Source of the DNA: Nanohaloarchaea archaeon B1-Br10_U2g21 | GTDB taxonomy: Archaea; Nanohalarchaeota; Nanosalinia; Nanosalinales; Nanosalinaceae | Direction: 5' to 3' | DNA length: 64,000 bases | NCBI GenBank assembly: GCA_001563915.1 | Contig: LKMP01000001.1 | Location: 48,604 to 112,603, forward strand | In this document: positions 28,601 to 37,158 of the stretch, piece after piece | How the letters are laid out: each line of letters starts with the position of its first letter | How positions within the stretch are numbered: position 1 is the stretch's first letter | The notes under the pieces: model-generated | What the model was told of the DNA's origin: nothing | What the model saw: the letters and a program-made list of their open reading frames with translations, nothing else | Databases searched by the model: none | Made by a program: the position numbers and the translations under genes

Positions 28601-29181
28601 CTTTTCTCTTTTTCCAGTCGAGCCTCTGTAGCTCCACGCTGACCCATATATTTTGCATCCATTTTTTCTCCATAAGGTCTATCTGCGTCAGAAGTCATAT
28701 TTTCAACCGCCATCTGACAAATTCTATCTTCAGGATAGATGGTTATAGGCACATTTCCCAGATTCTGAATTTCTAATGTGATTTGGCCCTCAAAACCAGC
28801 ATCCACAAAGCCTCCTGCGGCATGAGGGATCAGGCCCAAACGCGCATAACTTGAACGACCTTCAATTCTTGCTACCTTGTCTGTAGGTATATTGACTGTT
28901 TCTAAAGTTGTACCAATTACGAATTCTCCTGGATGTATTACTACGCCTTCCTCTGCAGACCGAGTCATTTTACGCTGCAAATTAGAGAAAGAATCCATAT
29001 CTTTAGTATCAATTGCCTTTACCTTTCTAGTCTCAAGAAACCCGAACTCATATCCGAGTCTTAGATCAATAGATGATGGTCCTATCTGAAGATCGTGGTC
29101 AACTTTAGGTCCATTCTCAGTATATACAAGCTTTTCATTGTTTACGAGCCTGAGCAGGTCTTTGTCGGAAAGTATGCTCAT
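28597..29181 (-). CDS. dcd: dCTP deaminase
   Basis: 194 residues. The family signature is present: QIGPSSIDLRLG, the catalytic region RIEGRSSYARLGL, and GGFVDAGFEGQITLEI with the catalytic Glu. The enzyme makes dUTP (or dUMP if bifunctional) from dCTP in the trimeric dUTPase fold. It is the first gene of the dcd-tatD pair and contributes to the nucleotide pool together with NrdJ. Confidence 0.93.
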   Translation of the reverse strand: MSILSDKDLLRLVNNEKLVYTENGPKVDHDLQIGPSSIDLRLGYEFGFLETRKVKAIDTKDMDSFSNLQRKMTRSAEEGVVIHPGEFVIGTTLETVNIPTDKVARIEGRSSYARLGLIPHAAGGFVDAGFEGQITLEIQNLGNVPITIYPEDRICQMAVENMTSDADRPYGEKMDAKYMGQRGATEARLEKEKR

Positions 29182-29234
29182 GTACAGAAATTAACAATCA
29201 TATCTTTTATTCCTTCAACTTCTAAACAGTTTAC

Positions 29235-30677
29235 ATGAATCTTAACTTGTCATTAAAAACTCTCTTAACTTTCTTTATCATAGTTTTAATTGCTTCAACA
29301 GCATATGCTACAGCAACGCATGAGTTAGAACTCTCAGAGGACTATGTAAGTGCTAATACTACTTTAAAACTAGATTGTCAGTCTAACTGTCCATTAAATC
29401 TTTGGAATATTAATTACAACCTTCCTGAAGATTCTGAACTCATATACATAGGAGACTCAATAGGACAAATAGATGAATATAGCGTACAGAATGGGGTTGT
29501 GGATGCTTCTACTAATTCGGGCCCAGCTAGAGAAGAAGAGTACGTAGAAATATATTACAAAATTAATGAGCCTTCAGAAAAAGTAGTAGAAGAGCTTAAA
29601 ACTTACGAATTATCTTTTTCAGGCTTTGAAGATCAAGAAACAGCAGGAACTATAGAAAGCAGTGAGATTATATCTGCTTGGATTGCTCCGGGTTTTGAGG
29701 TTTCCTATCAGGAAGATGTACGTTTCAATGGTGAAGGGCCTTTGTCTATCAGTCTAAATGTGGGAGAGGGAAATAGAACAGAGTATTATGAAGTCTTTGG
29801 AGATAAACCTGAAGCTGACCTTGATAAAGCATACGAAATGGCTTTAGGTACTGTTGGGCATCAACAAAACTTCGAAAGATTTCCAATAGTATTTTATTCA
29901 AGTATTGACTATAGGAATGAAGTTTCTGAGTGGAGTGCTGGAGAGTATGGCGGAGGGCTTATCAAAATCAAGGAATCGGATGAATTGAAGCCTGTAGTAG
30001 TTCATGAAACTGTTCATGGCTTAAACCATGATTTATTGAGCTGGGATCAGACAGATAGCGCCTGGTTTGATGAGGGAGTTGCAACCCATGCTGAAGATTT
30101 GACAAGAGTAAGTTTAGAGGGAAGAAATAGGACTTCTGAACTTTTTGGAGATGACGTAAGTTTTCAAGATGAGGGGTATATCTATACAATTCCTCCGAGG
30201 GGAGATAGAGAGGAATTATGGGAGTATTATCAGTCAGAAGAAGACTCAATGAAACACTGGGCTCCTTCAAAGGGAAATCGAGAGTTTGGATACGCTTATT
30301 CTGAACTTATAGTCAAAAAATATGTCAAAAACGGAGGAGAACTAACTGAAATTTATGAAGAAGTAGACCCCGGAGTACAAATTGATAGTAATGAAGAAAA
30401 ATGGGATTTATACGGCAAACATCTCGACTTAAGGCCTTGTGAGAGAGAAAACAGAGCCGATTTTGACCATTGTCTTGATGAGATAAACCAGCATGAATTT
30501 GAAGTCCAAGCAGCATCACGCGTAAATGAAACAGATGAATTAGAGATTGAAAAAGTTGAAGTACCAGAAAGACAGGCTTTAGAAAACCCTGGAATAGCTC
30601 AGCAAATCATGCAAGAACTAAACCTGTTTTTGAACGCGTTCACAGATCTAGTGTCTAATTTAGGTGATAAAATCTGA
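29235..30677 (+). CDS. secreted gluzincin-type metallopeptidase-like protein
   Basis: 480 residues with an N-terminal signal peptide (LKTLLTFFIIVLIASTAYA). After a beta-rich domain comes HETVH at residues 257-261 and Glu280 in WFDEG, exactly 18 residues after the second His. This HEXXH-X18-E spacing is that of M1-type gluzincins. The C-terminus ends in a short amphipathic helix (FLNAFTDLVSNLGDKI) without a membrane anchor. Probably a protein or peptide hydrolase working outside the cell; the substrate is unknown. Confidence 0.82.
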   Translation: MNLNLSLKTLLTFFIIVLIASTAYATATHELELSEDYVSANTTLKLDCQSNCPLNLWNINYNLPEDSELIYIGDSIGQIDEYSVQNGVVDASTNSGPAREEEYVEIYYKINEPSEKVVEELKTYELSFSGFEDQETAGTIESSEIISAWIAPGFEVSYQEDVRFNGEGPLSISLNVGEGNRTEYYEVFGDKPEADLDKAYEMALGTVGHQQNFERFPIVFYSSIDYRNEVSEWSAGEYGGGLIKIKESDELKPVVVHETVHGLNHDLLSWDQTDSAWFDEGVATHAEDLTRVSLEGRNRTSELFGDDVSFQDEGYIYTIPPRGDREELWEYYQSEEDSMKHWAPSKGNREFGYAYSELIVKKYVKNGGELTEIYEEVDPGVQIDSNEEKWDLYGKHLDLRPCERENRADFDHCLDEINQHEFEVQAASRVNETDELEIEKVEVPERQALENPGIAQQIMQELNLFLNAFTDLVSNLGDKI

Positions 30678-31315
30678 TAGAACATGTAATAGCTAATATA
30701 GAAGTCTATGGTCCGGTAGCAGTCATACTATGGATGTTTCTTGAAGAATTTATTCCGATTCCCTCAGCTGTAGCACCTATGGCCGCAGGCTTCATACTTA
30801 TACCTGCAAACGAGCCATTACAGGCTTTCTTAATGGTATTTTTATTTATTGCCGTGGTTGGTTCAGCGGCTTCAGTCCTCAGCTCTTATGTTCTTTACGG
30901 TCTCGGTTTTTATGGCGGCAAACCTGTTTTAGAACGAATAGGAAAGTATTTCAGCATTACTTGGCCTCAAATAAAGGCATTTGAAACCCATTTTACATCT
31001 GACAGAGAACATCTATATCTTATGATTTTCAGAGCTATTCCATTAATTCCTCTTTCAGTTATCTCAGCATCAGCAGGATTTTTCCGAATAGATTGGAAGA
31101 CGTATGGAATATGGAGTTTTATAGGAATGATTCCTAGAAATCTATCTTTAGGCATGATAGGCTGGTATCTCAGAGATGACTTTGCCTCAGCCGCTATAAT
31201 TCTTGGAAAAATTTCTACAGTAGCATTTGTTCTAATGGCTACTGCAGCAAGTGTTTATTTTTTCTATAACAGGCATAAATTTGCAGAGAAAGGTAAAGGA
31301 ATGCTGATGGCATAA
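30674..31315 (+). CDS. DedA/VTT-domain membrane protein, non-AUG start likely
   Basis: From the first ATG (30734) the protein has 193 residues, but the codons upstream (30674-30733) read LIEHVIANIEVYGPVAVILW, the usual N-terminal region of DedA proteins before MFLEEFIPIPS. No ATG, GTG or TTG lies between the in-frame TAA at 30668 and 30734. CTG at 30674 would overlap the previous stop as CTGA; ATA at 30677 is the other choice. Conserved parts include PIPSAVAPMAAGF, FRAIPLIPLSVISASAGF and GMIPRNL. DedA proteins are lipid scramblase-like transporters of the membrane. Confidence 0.8.
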   Translation: MIEHVIANIEVYGPVAVILWMFLEEFIPIPSAVAPMAAGFILIPANEPLQAFLMVFLFIAVVGSAASVLSSYVLYGLGFYGGKPVLERIGKYFSITWPQIKAFETHFTSDREHLYLMIFRAIPLIPLSVISASAGFFRIDWKTYGIWSFIGMIPRNLSLGMIGWYLRDDFASAAIILGKISTVAFVLMATAASVYFFYNRHKFAEKGKGMLMA

Positions 31316-31351
31316 AACTCTGATAAAAATGGATGTGAAAATTTCTAGATA

Positions 31352-31885
31352 ATGACTGAACTAAGAAAATTTATTGAAGAATATCTAGATTTTTATTCTG
31401 AAACACAGGGTCTGCTCCCGGAAGTGCTAGAAAATTATAGGGCTAAATTTTCTAAACAAGGATTTTTAGAGAGACAGGATCTATATGACCTTGCATATGA
31501 GTCTTCAACTCGTAGTGCACATCACGTCAATCGTAACTCAAAAGAACTTTGTCGAGAAGTTACGTTAAATCTTTACAATATTGAAGGAGATTTTTCTCAG
31601 ATAGCTATTTTAACAGCGCTTAAAGGATTCAAAGCTCCTACTGCTTCAGTAATATTAGCCGTAAAAAATCCTGAACGACATGCAGTTGTGGATACAAGAG
31701 TGTGGGCATCATTAGAAAGACTGAACTATCTTAACGGAAGAAGGGAAACTTTTGGCCCAAGACATTATGTAAAAATGATTGAGCCTATCAGAGAGATCTC
31801 CAAAAAAACAGGTTATACTACAGAAGAAGTAGGTTATGCTCTTTTCGCATATGATGTTGATAAAAGAAAAGGAACATTACATTAA
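31352..31885 (+). CDS. helix-hairpin-helix glycosylase-like protein
   Basis: 177 residues, mostly helical. The region LTALKGFKAPTASVILAVKNPERHAVVDTRVW has the shape of an HhH-GPD DNA glycosylase core: a helix-hairpin-helix, then an Asp (VVDTRVW) at the place of the catalytic Asp. The N-terminal and C-terminal parts are not clearly those of Nth, OGG or AGOG. It may be a DNA repair glycosylase or a non-catalytic relative. The 3' end overlaps the convergent flavoprotein gene by 9 bases. Confidence 0.65.
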   Translation: MTELRKFIEEYLDFYSETQGLLPEVLENYRAKFSKQGFLERQDLYDLAYESSTRSAHHVNRNSKELCREVTLNLYNIEGDFSQIAILTALKGFKAPTASVILAVKNPERHAVVDTRVWASLERLNYLNGRRETFGPRHYVKMIEPIREISKKTGYTTEEVGYALFAYDVDKRKGTLH

Positions 31886-32911
31886 GTTCTTAAGCAGGAT
31901 TTTTTCTTTCTTTAAATTCCACATATAGGCCTTACGTACAATGTCTTTACAGTATCTAAACACAAGGCTTTTACGTGAGTTTCCATTTCGTATAAACATC
32001 CCTGTCCTACCTAAAGATATCAGAAATCCAGGAGAAAACTCGCCAACAAGCTCAAGATTTTCATAATCTTCTTTAGAAATATTTTTTGCGGCTACTTTGG
32101 CTTCTTTCAAAGACTGGTGAGCAGAATTTCCTTCTCTGTTATTACACATGCCAATACCGAAAATATTGTCATATTCTATAGAACATAGGCCTTTATTGAC
32201 TTTCAAACCTTCAGAACCAAAAGATTCTCTAATAACTTCTACGGGTTCTACTCCGCCACACCATACAATTCTGTCAAAGGTAAGGTGAGGTCCATCAACA
32301 AACTCTGCAATGCCATTTTCAGAAACTGTTAACTCTTTACCTCCTGTAAAACCAATCTCGTAACGGTTAAGATAATCTAAAACTTTTAGTGATACGTTTT
32401 CTGAAAAACTTGGTAAGGGCCGAGTCATAGAGTCATAAATGTGGACGTCTAGTCCTTTAGCTTCGAGTTCTGCAGCATATTCGATACCTGTATAGCCAGA
32501 ACCAATAATAGCTACCGATCCTTTAGTATTTGCTAATTTAAAGGATTCATCAATAGAATAAGGATGTATAATATCTTCACTATCAATTTTTGTCTTTGGA
32601 GATCCTCCAAGTGCTAAAACAAGATAATCGTACTCAATTTCTCCCTTTTCAAGCTCAACAATAGATTCTTTGGGCCTAAAACCTGTGATTTCTTCTCTTG
32701 ATGTCTTTATAGTTGTCCCTGAAAACAGTTTTTCAACATCAATTGTTAAGTCATCTTTACTTACTCTCTTACGAACTAAGTCTATTAAGCCTGGCTTGTA
32801 AACGTGTTCAAGATCTTTATCAACGATTTCGACATCAAATCCCTTTCTATGAAGGTCTATAGCTGCTCTAATTCCTCCGAAACCGGATCCAGCAACTAAA
32901 ACTTTCTCCAT
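31877..32911 (-). CDS. NDH-2-type FAD-dependent NADH dehydrogenase
   Basis: 344 residues with two nucleotide-binding folds: FAD site AGSGFGGIRAAIDL at the N-terminus and NAD site IIGSGYTGIEYAAEL near residue 135. The layout (HVYKPGLIDLV, YDYLVLALGG, DRIVWCGGVEP, GIGMCNN) is that of the NDH-2/sulfide:quinone reductase family. No redox CxxC pair is seen, so NDH-2 fits better than a disulfide reductase. The C-terminal basic amphipathic helices could bind the membrane. A one-base gap separates it from the upstream gene. Confidence 0.82.
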   Translation of the reverse strand: MEKVLVAGSGFGGIRAAIDLHRKGFDVEIVDKDLEHVYKPGLIDLVRKRVSKDDLTIDVEKLFSGTTIKTSREEITGFRPKESIVELEKGEIEYDYLVLALGGSPKTKIDSEDIIHPYSIDESFKLANTKGSVAIIGSGYTGIEYAAELEAKGLDVHIYDSMTRPLPSFSENVSLKVLDYLNRYEIGFTGGKELTVSENGIAEFVDGPHLTFDRIVWCGGVEPVEVIRESFGSEGLKVNKGLCSIEYDNIFGIGMCNNREGNSAHQSLKEAKVAAKNISKEDYENLELVGEFSPGFLISLGRTGMFIRNGNSRKSLVFRYCKDIVRKAYMWNLKKEKILLKNLM

Positions 32912-32912
32912 A

Positions 32913-33425
32913 TTAATCTACAAAATTGAAACCATGTTGCACATGTTTAGAAACAGGTTTTTTACCTTCATAGCTCTCTGAAAGCTCATGGAATAGGCCT
33001 TCAAAATTAGCAGGAACGCGATGTTCTACAGCTCTTCCTAACCCTAAGAAGAAGTCATGTACAAGCATTTCGGATATTGTCGCCACGCCTTCAGCGTTGA
33101 AGTATGATTTACAATAATTTTCAAGGAATGTCCCAAAATGTACAGGCACATCAGGATTAAATCCTAACTCTGATACCCAAAGATTTCTCCAAACATCAAT
33201 AAGATAAGAATAATTCACATCATACAGCTGAGGGTCAGTATTTTCAACCGCATATAAAAAACCGGCACTATTTAAATTTTCAATAATTTCTTGGGCTTGA
33301 TTTTCGTCAAAACCTGCTTTCAAATTTAACTGAGTGGCATAACTGCCACCATCGCTCAAATGGATTTGTCTCAAGATTTTATATGGCAAGGGCCTCTCCA
33401 AGATATTCTCTTCATCATAATCCAT
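32913..33425 (-). CDS. winged-helix-like unknown protein
   Basis: 170 residues. The N-terminal 70 residues look like a winged helix (PYKILRQIHLSDGGSYATQL, ENLNSAGFLYAVENT). The rest is helical and rich in aromatic residues. Immediately upstream of the NDH-2 gene on the same strand (one-base gap), so it might regulate or accompany it. Family not recognised. Confidence 0.65.
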   Translation of the reverse strand: MDYDEENILERPLPYKILRQIHLSDGGSYATQLNLKAGFDENQAQEIIENLNSAGFLYAVENTDPQLYDVNYSYLIDVWRNLWVSELGFNPDVPVHFGTFLENYCKSYFNAEGVATISEMLVHDFFLGLGRAVEHRVPANFEGLFHELSESYEGKKPVSKHVQHGFNFVD

Positions 33426-33517
33426 TGTAACTAAAAATTACAAGCGCCGACTTAATACGTTTACCCTTTAATCCTTATACCAAAGCGCATTTCAACTTTA
33501 GTACCTAAAATCTGAAT

Positions 33518-34177
33518 ATGTTAAAAGAAGAAGAAGTGTCTCAGCTTAGAACTAAGCTTCGAGAAGTATTTTCTGATTACATAGAGCTTGCAGGCGGTAA
33601 AGACTATCGGTATTTCCACCTTGTCAGCGCACATAAATATGCTAAAAAACTGATGGAGACTGAAGAAATCTCAGAATTAGAGTTTGATGTTAAAGTTGTA
33701 GAGGTAGCAGTATTGTTTCACGATATAGGAAGGTCCTTGGACATAAATGATGGGTATATGGACCCTTTTGAAGGCAATAAAGGTCATGATGAGAGAGGAG
33801 CAGAAATAGTATCTGACTATGTAAAAGATTATCTCTCCCAAGCTCAGATGAAAAAAGTTGAGAAAATTATACTCAATCACCATTCAAAACCTCGGACAGT
33901 TGAAGGCAAAATAGTTCAGGATGCTGATGAATTATTCAAGTTTGGAGTTCATGACTTTTGGAGAATGTTCCATTATTCTGCTAAAAAACAGAGAACAATG
34001 CCCGAAATGATAGAGTACTTTCATGGAACAGCAGTTGAAGAATTAGAGGAGCGGCTTGAAGAATTCCATTTTAGAGTGTCAAGAAGAACAGCAGAACAAA
34101 GAATGCAGAACGAAAAAATGTACTTAGAAAGATTTGAAGCTGAACTAGAAGGGGAAGATATTCTAGAAGTCGGTTAG
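33518..34177 (+). CDS. HD-domain phosphohydrolase
   Basis: 219 residues. HD metal ligands are visible: H in HLVSAHKYAK, HD in VLFHDIGRS, H in GHDERGAEI and D in VQDADELFKFG. The DADEL motif places it with general HD hydrolases that act on nucleotides or phosphoesters. The C-terminal third is a long charged helix region. Convergent with the MBL nuclease gene (15-base overlap). Confidence 0.85.
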   Translation: MLKEEEVSQLRTKLREVFSDYIELAGGKDYRYFHLVSAHKYAKKLMETEEISELEFDVKVVEVAVLFHDIGRSLDINDGYMDPFEGNKGHDERGAEIVSDYVKDYLSQAQMKKVEKIILNHHSKPRTVEGKIVQDADELFKFGVHDFWRMFHYSAKKQRTMPEMIEYFHGTAVEELEERLEEFHFRVSRRTAEQRMQNEKMYLERFEAELEGEDILEVG

Positions 34178-35128
34178 AGATGTCTGATTTGTCTTTAGAG
34201 ATCTTGCATTAAAACCTTCTTCACGCTTTAGATAAGAAGCAAACTCTGCGTCAAAGCCGTGGTGAGTATAGACTTTTTCAGGATTTACATCTCTAACTAG
34301 ATTAACTAATTCACCAAAGTCACAGTGATCGCTAAAGGGAAAGCTTTTATCGTAACGTCCGTAACCGTAAGCTCCTGTTATGCACCATCCGGAAAAACCG
34401 GCTTTTAATCCATTAGAATTTTTTACTAAGTTGTTTAAAAAATCTTTATTAGAAAAACTTGTGGGCCCTACAAAAATTCCTTCTCCACTTTTCAAAAGAT
34501 TTTTGTTCTCTTTGTAAGGTTTTACATTAAATTCCAGGCTAGTATGTTTCTCAATTATGTCGTTCATTTTTTTTACCGAACCATGAACAATTAGGGGTCT
34601 GTTAACAGCTTTTTTTACTAGATACTGGATTTTTTGAGCTTTTCCTAGAGAATAGGCTGATAAATAAAGAGGTCTATTTTTGTTGTCTTGAATCCAGTCG
34701 ATTATTTCGCGCTCAATCTCTTTTTGATCAGGAAATAGATAGGGTGGGAGTCCATAAGTTGATTCTGTGATTAGTATATCAGCTTTAACAGGTTTAAAAC
34801 CTTTTATATATGCTCTGTCTCTAGTTGAGACGTCTCCTGTATAAAGTACTCTCTTTCCATCGGTTTTAATCAATGCCGCGGAAGATCCTAGGATATGGCC
34901 TGAGTCTAGTAACCTGACATTAGAATGTTTGACAGTTTCTATTTTTATTCCGGTTCTAGCCTCAGCTAACTTTGCCGTCAAATCTGAACATATGACTGGA
35001 TTTGGAGCCTTATGCACGTGATCCATATGAGCATGGCTGACAATATTCGCATCGCCTTTTTCTTTCCGAGAATCAGCAATAAAGTTTTTTTCCCGTCCGA
35101 TATGGATTCCGTCCTTCTGCTTTATCAC
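34163..35128 (-). CDS. metallo-beta-lactamase-fold beta-CASP-type nuclease
   Basis: 321 residues. The MBL signature HAHMDH appears near residue 33, followed by DSGHILGSSAALI, VLYTGDVSTRD and ITESTYGLPPY. The second half lacks the full length of an RNase J or aCPSF1, and the size fits the shorter Snm1/CPSF-like exonuclease group that is often linked with DNA ligases. FSDHCDFGELV and YTHHGF supply later metal ligands. No ligase gene is adjacent here. DNA and RNA substrates are both possible. Confidence 0.83.
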   Translation of the reverse strand: MIKQKDGIHIGREKNFIADSRKEKGDANIVSHAHMDHVHKAPNPVICSDLTAKLAEARTGIKIETVKHSNVRLLDSGHILGSSAALIKTDGKRVLYTGDVSTRDRAYIKGFKPVKADILITESTYGLPPYLFPDQKEIEREIIDWIQDNKNRPLYLSAYSLGKAQKIQYLVKKAVNRPLIVHGSVKKMNDIIEKHTSLEFNVKPYKENKNLLKSGEGIFVGPTSFSNKDFLNNLVKNSNGLKAGFSGWCITGAYGYGRYDKSFPFSDHCDFGELVNLVRDVNPEKVYTHHGFDAEFASYLKREEGFNARSLKTNQTSLTDF

Positions 35129-35164
35129 AGCCTAGAAGTTGATAAGTAGCTTTTTTTACCTGCT

Positions 35165-35176
35165 TCATATAAAAAA
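35165..35176 (+). promoter_or_regulatory. TATA box of tRNA-Trp
   Basis: CATATAAAAAAA lies 32-43 bp before the first base of the tRNA, which predicts a precursor leader of roughly ten bases. Confidence 0.45.
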
Positions 35177-35207
35177 ATAGTTTACTACTTCAAGGATAGA
35201 GAGCTGA

Positions 35208-35441
35208 GGGGGTGTAGCTCAGTTTGGGAGAGCGACCGCCTCCAGTAACTGCAGCCAGTGGTTAACAGTGACTGACATTATCCAAAGTGTCTCTGTTAGA
35301 GCTGACTGATCTGGAGGGATGAGGCATTAAAGCCGATGATTAAACCTTTAGAGACATTCTTAGAATGTCTCGTGATAACTAAACTCTTAGGAGTTTGTTG
35401 GAGATAGCGGTAGGTCGCAGGTTCAAATCCTGTCGCCCCCA
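35208..35441 (+). tRNA. tRNA-Trp (anticodon CCA) with intron
   Basis: The acceptor stem GGGGGTG (35208-35214) pairs with CGCCCCC (35434-35440), discriminator A at 35441. The D stem is GCTC/GAGC, the anticodon stem ACCGC (35235-35239) pairs with GCGGT (35407-35411), and the T stem is GCAGG/CCTGT with loop TTCAAAT. The anticodon CCA is at 35242-35244. A 160-nt intron interrupts the gene after position 37. The 3' CCA is not encoded. Spliced length is 74 nt. Confidence 0.93.
35246..35405 (+). other. tRNA-Trp intron with bulge-helix-bulge splice site
   Basis: The splice junctions fit the canonical bulge-helix-bulge: anticodon stem as outer helix, CTCC (35240-35243) pairing with GGAG (35400-35403), three-base bulges AGT and ATA with cleavage after the second base, and an inner helix AAC/GTT (35247-35249 with 35397-35399). 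Inside are perfect hairpins at 35351-35371 (9 bp) and 35381-35396 (6 bp), and a longer imperfect one at about 35263-35300. Euryarchaeal tRNA-Trp introns often hold a box C/D guide; here CTGA boxes occur (35272, 35302, 35306), but no clean box C. Confidence 0.85.
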
Positions 35442-35638
35442 TTTTCTCAGCTTTTTTGAAACTTCAAATTAGGCTGCCAATGTTCTCTCTTGATTTTGAA
35501 CAATTTAAGAAGAAAGTTTGAGTCATGTTAGAAGAGGATAGTAAGATATCTTTTCTAGAGGTCTCAAGCATTCTTTAGTGTATTGGGCGTTGTTTTAGGG
35601 TGTAGTAGCTCCAAATTTGGGCCTAATTTTGCGTGAGG

Positions 35639-35646
35639 TTTTAAAA
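35639..35646 (+). promoter_or_regulatory. TATA box before the acidic membrane protein
   Basis: TTTTAAAA is centred 26-27 bp before the ATG at 35669 but only 17 bp before the ATG at 35660, which supports a leaderless start at 35669. Confidence 0.45.
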
Positions 35647-35668
35647 GATTCTTAAGCAGATGATAGAT

Positions 35669-36400
35669 ATGAGCCAAGACATCGATTTGGATGCTACTGT
35701 GGATGATGTAAAGAAGCAGGTCAGGGATGCAGAAAACCCTGATTTCGAGGCTCTTCTTGAGGCTGAAGAAGCCGGCAAGGACAGGAAAACGGTCAAAGAC
35801 TTCCTACAGAGTAAAATTGATAGTGAAGAAGTGGAAGTAGAGGACGTCGAAGATGACATAGTAGAGCAGATAGAAGAAGATACCCGTGGAGGCCTATTAG
35901 GAGGTTTCTCACGTGAAGCTTTACTTGCTGCAGGACTAGCAGGAGGCCTATTAGTGGGCTTGATGTTTGGTCTTGTGATTGATTTCTATCAGGCTGATGC
36001 AGAAATTTCTTCTAGTGAAGCACAGGATAGAGTTGAGAGTATTGTAGAGCTTCAGGCAGAAGAATATGAGTTCACTGAAGATCCAGAGATCAGAAGTGGG
36101 ATGTACTATGTGCCTATGGAACTGACTCAGACCTTTGAAGAAGGTAATGAGACTCAGACTGAAGATTTCGAACAGGCCTTTTACTTGACTACTGATGGAG
36201 TTTACTTGTTCCCAGAACAACAAGACTTCACAGGACAGGTAATCTCGCCTATTGATATCGACGCTGAGCTTGAGATGATGGAGCAGCAACCTGCGCCAGA
36301 AGAAATGCCTGAAGAAGGCGAAGTACCTGAAGAAGGAGCACAAGAAGAACTTCCTGATGACCTTGAAGAAGAGCTTGAAGGCGAAATAGAAGTAGAATAG
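35669..36400 (+). CDS. acidic membrane-anchored protein
   Basis: 243 residues from the ATG at 35669. A highly acidic cytoplasmic N-terminus (about residues 1-70) is followed by a Gly-rich span (ALLAAGLAGGLLVGLMFGLVI, about 83-103), an extracellular domain of about 100 residues, and a Glu/Pro-rich tail with EE-G-V-PEEG repeats. No enzyme motif is visible. A monocistronic gene after tRNA-Trp. Family not recognised; the pattern suggests a DPANN-specific surface or envelope protein. Confidence 0.7.
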   Translation: MSQDIDLDATVDDVKKQVRDAENPDFEALLEAEEAGKDRKTVKDFLQSKIDSEEVEVEDVEDDIVEQIEEDTRGGLLGGFSREALLAAGLAGGLLVGLMFGLVIDFYQADAEISSSEAQDRVESIVELQAEEYEFTEDPEIRSGMYYVPMELTQTFEEGNETQTEDFEQAFYLTTDGVYLFPEQQDFTGQVISPIDIDAELEMMEQQPAPEEMPEEGEVPEEGAQEELPDDLEEELEGEIEVE

Positions 36401-36489
36401 ATTCTGCTTTATTTCGCTGACAACTTATTTCTTTTTCTTTTTATTAAAAATCACAAAATGATTTAGGCTTGGAATTGAAAACTTGTATT

Positions 36490-36495
36490 AGGTGA
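36490..36495 (+). promoter_or_regulatory. Shine-Dalgarno of superoxide dismutase
   Basis: AGGTGA five bases before the ATG at 36501, a strong anti-16S match like those before the thermosome and nrdJ genes. Confidence 0.5.
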
Positions 36496-36500
36496 ATTAA

Positions 36501-37091
36501 ATGGAATTAATCGAATTACCTTACGAATACGATGCGCTTGAACCTTGGCTATCTGAACAAGTATTGACATGGCATCACGATACACACCATCAAGGCTATG
36601 TAGACGGATGGAATAAGGCTGAAGAAAAACTTGAGCAGCAAAGATCTGAAGGAGATTACTCTAGCACTGGAACTATACTCAGAAACTTTACACACAACTA
36701 CTGTGGAACTGTGCTACACAACAGATTCTGGAATAACCTTTCTCCAAACGGAGGAGGTAAGCCTGAAGGAAAGCTTTTAAAGAAAATTGAGGAGGACTTC
36801 GGAAGTTTTGAAAGATGGAGAGAAGAATTCAAGGCTGCTGCATCTGCAGCTGGAGGATGGGCTTTGCTTGTCTATATGCCAGTAACTGACGAGCTGCACA
36901 ATGTTGTAGTAGACAAACATGATCAAAACGCCGTATGGGGCGCACACCCTGTACTGGCCCTAGATGTCTGGGAACATAGCTACTATCACGATTATGGCCC
37001 TAACCGCGGAGAGTTTGTAGAGAATTTCTTCAAATATGTGGACTGGGAAGACGTTCAAAAAAAGTTTGATGAGATAAGTTCAAACTTCTAA
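36501..37091 (+). CDS. sod: superoxide dismutase (Fe/Mn type)
   Basis: 196 residues. The N-terminal YEYDALEPWLSEQVLTWHHDTHHQGYVDG carries the first metal His; LHNRFWNNL carries the second; DVWEHSYYHDYG supplies the Asp and third His. GGWALL and HDQNAVWG are typical of the family. It converts superoxide to hydrogen peroxide and oxygen in the cytoplasm. The gene stands alone, with a strong Shine-Dalgarno and a T-rich tract after the stop. Confidence 0.94.
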   Translation: MELIELPYEYDALEPWLSEQVLTWHHDTHHQGYVDGWNKAEEKLEQQRSEGDYSSTGTILRNFTHNYCGTVLHNRFWNNLSPNGGGKPEGKLLKKIEEDFGSFERWREEFKAAASAAGGWALLVYMPVTDELHNVVVDKHDQNAVWGAHPVLALDVWEHSYYHDYGPNRGEFVENFFKYVDWEDVQKKFDEISSNF

Positions 37092-37099
37092 GCCTAAAA

Positions 37100-37123
37100 T
37101 TTCTTTTTCTTTCTTTTCTTTCC
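37100..37123 (+). terminator. T-rich terminator after sod
   Basis: A pyrimidine tract with repeated runs of four to five T follows the sod stop, which is a typical archaeal intrinsic termination signal. Confidence 0.4.
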
Positions 37124-37158
37124 GAAATTATTTAACCAAGCTATCAGATTTGAATGGT

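Noticed and set aside
35246..35405. Classical box C/D guide RNA in the tRNA-Trp intron
   Set aside because: CTGA boxes exist, but no good RUGAUGA box C and no guide directly upstream of a D box pairing to the tRNA could be found, so I do not annotate it as such.
35951..36343. 130-residue minus-strand frame opposite the acidic membrane protein
   Set aside because: Phe/Leu/His-rich composition typical of an antisense shadow of Glu/Asp codons; the plus-strand gene has a TATA box and a coherent domain plan.
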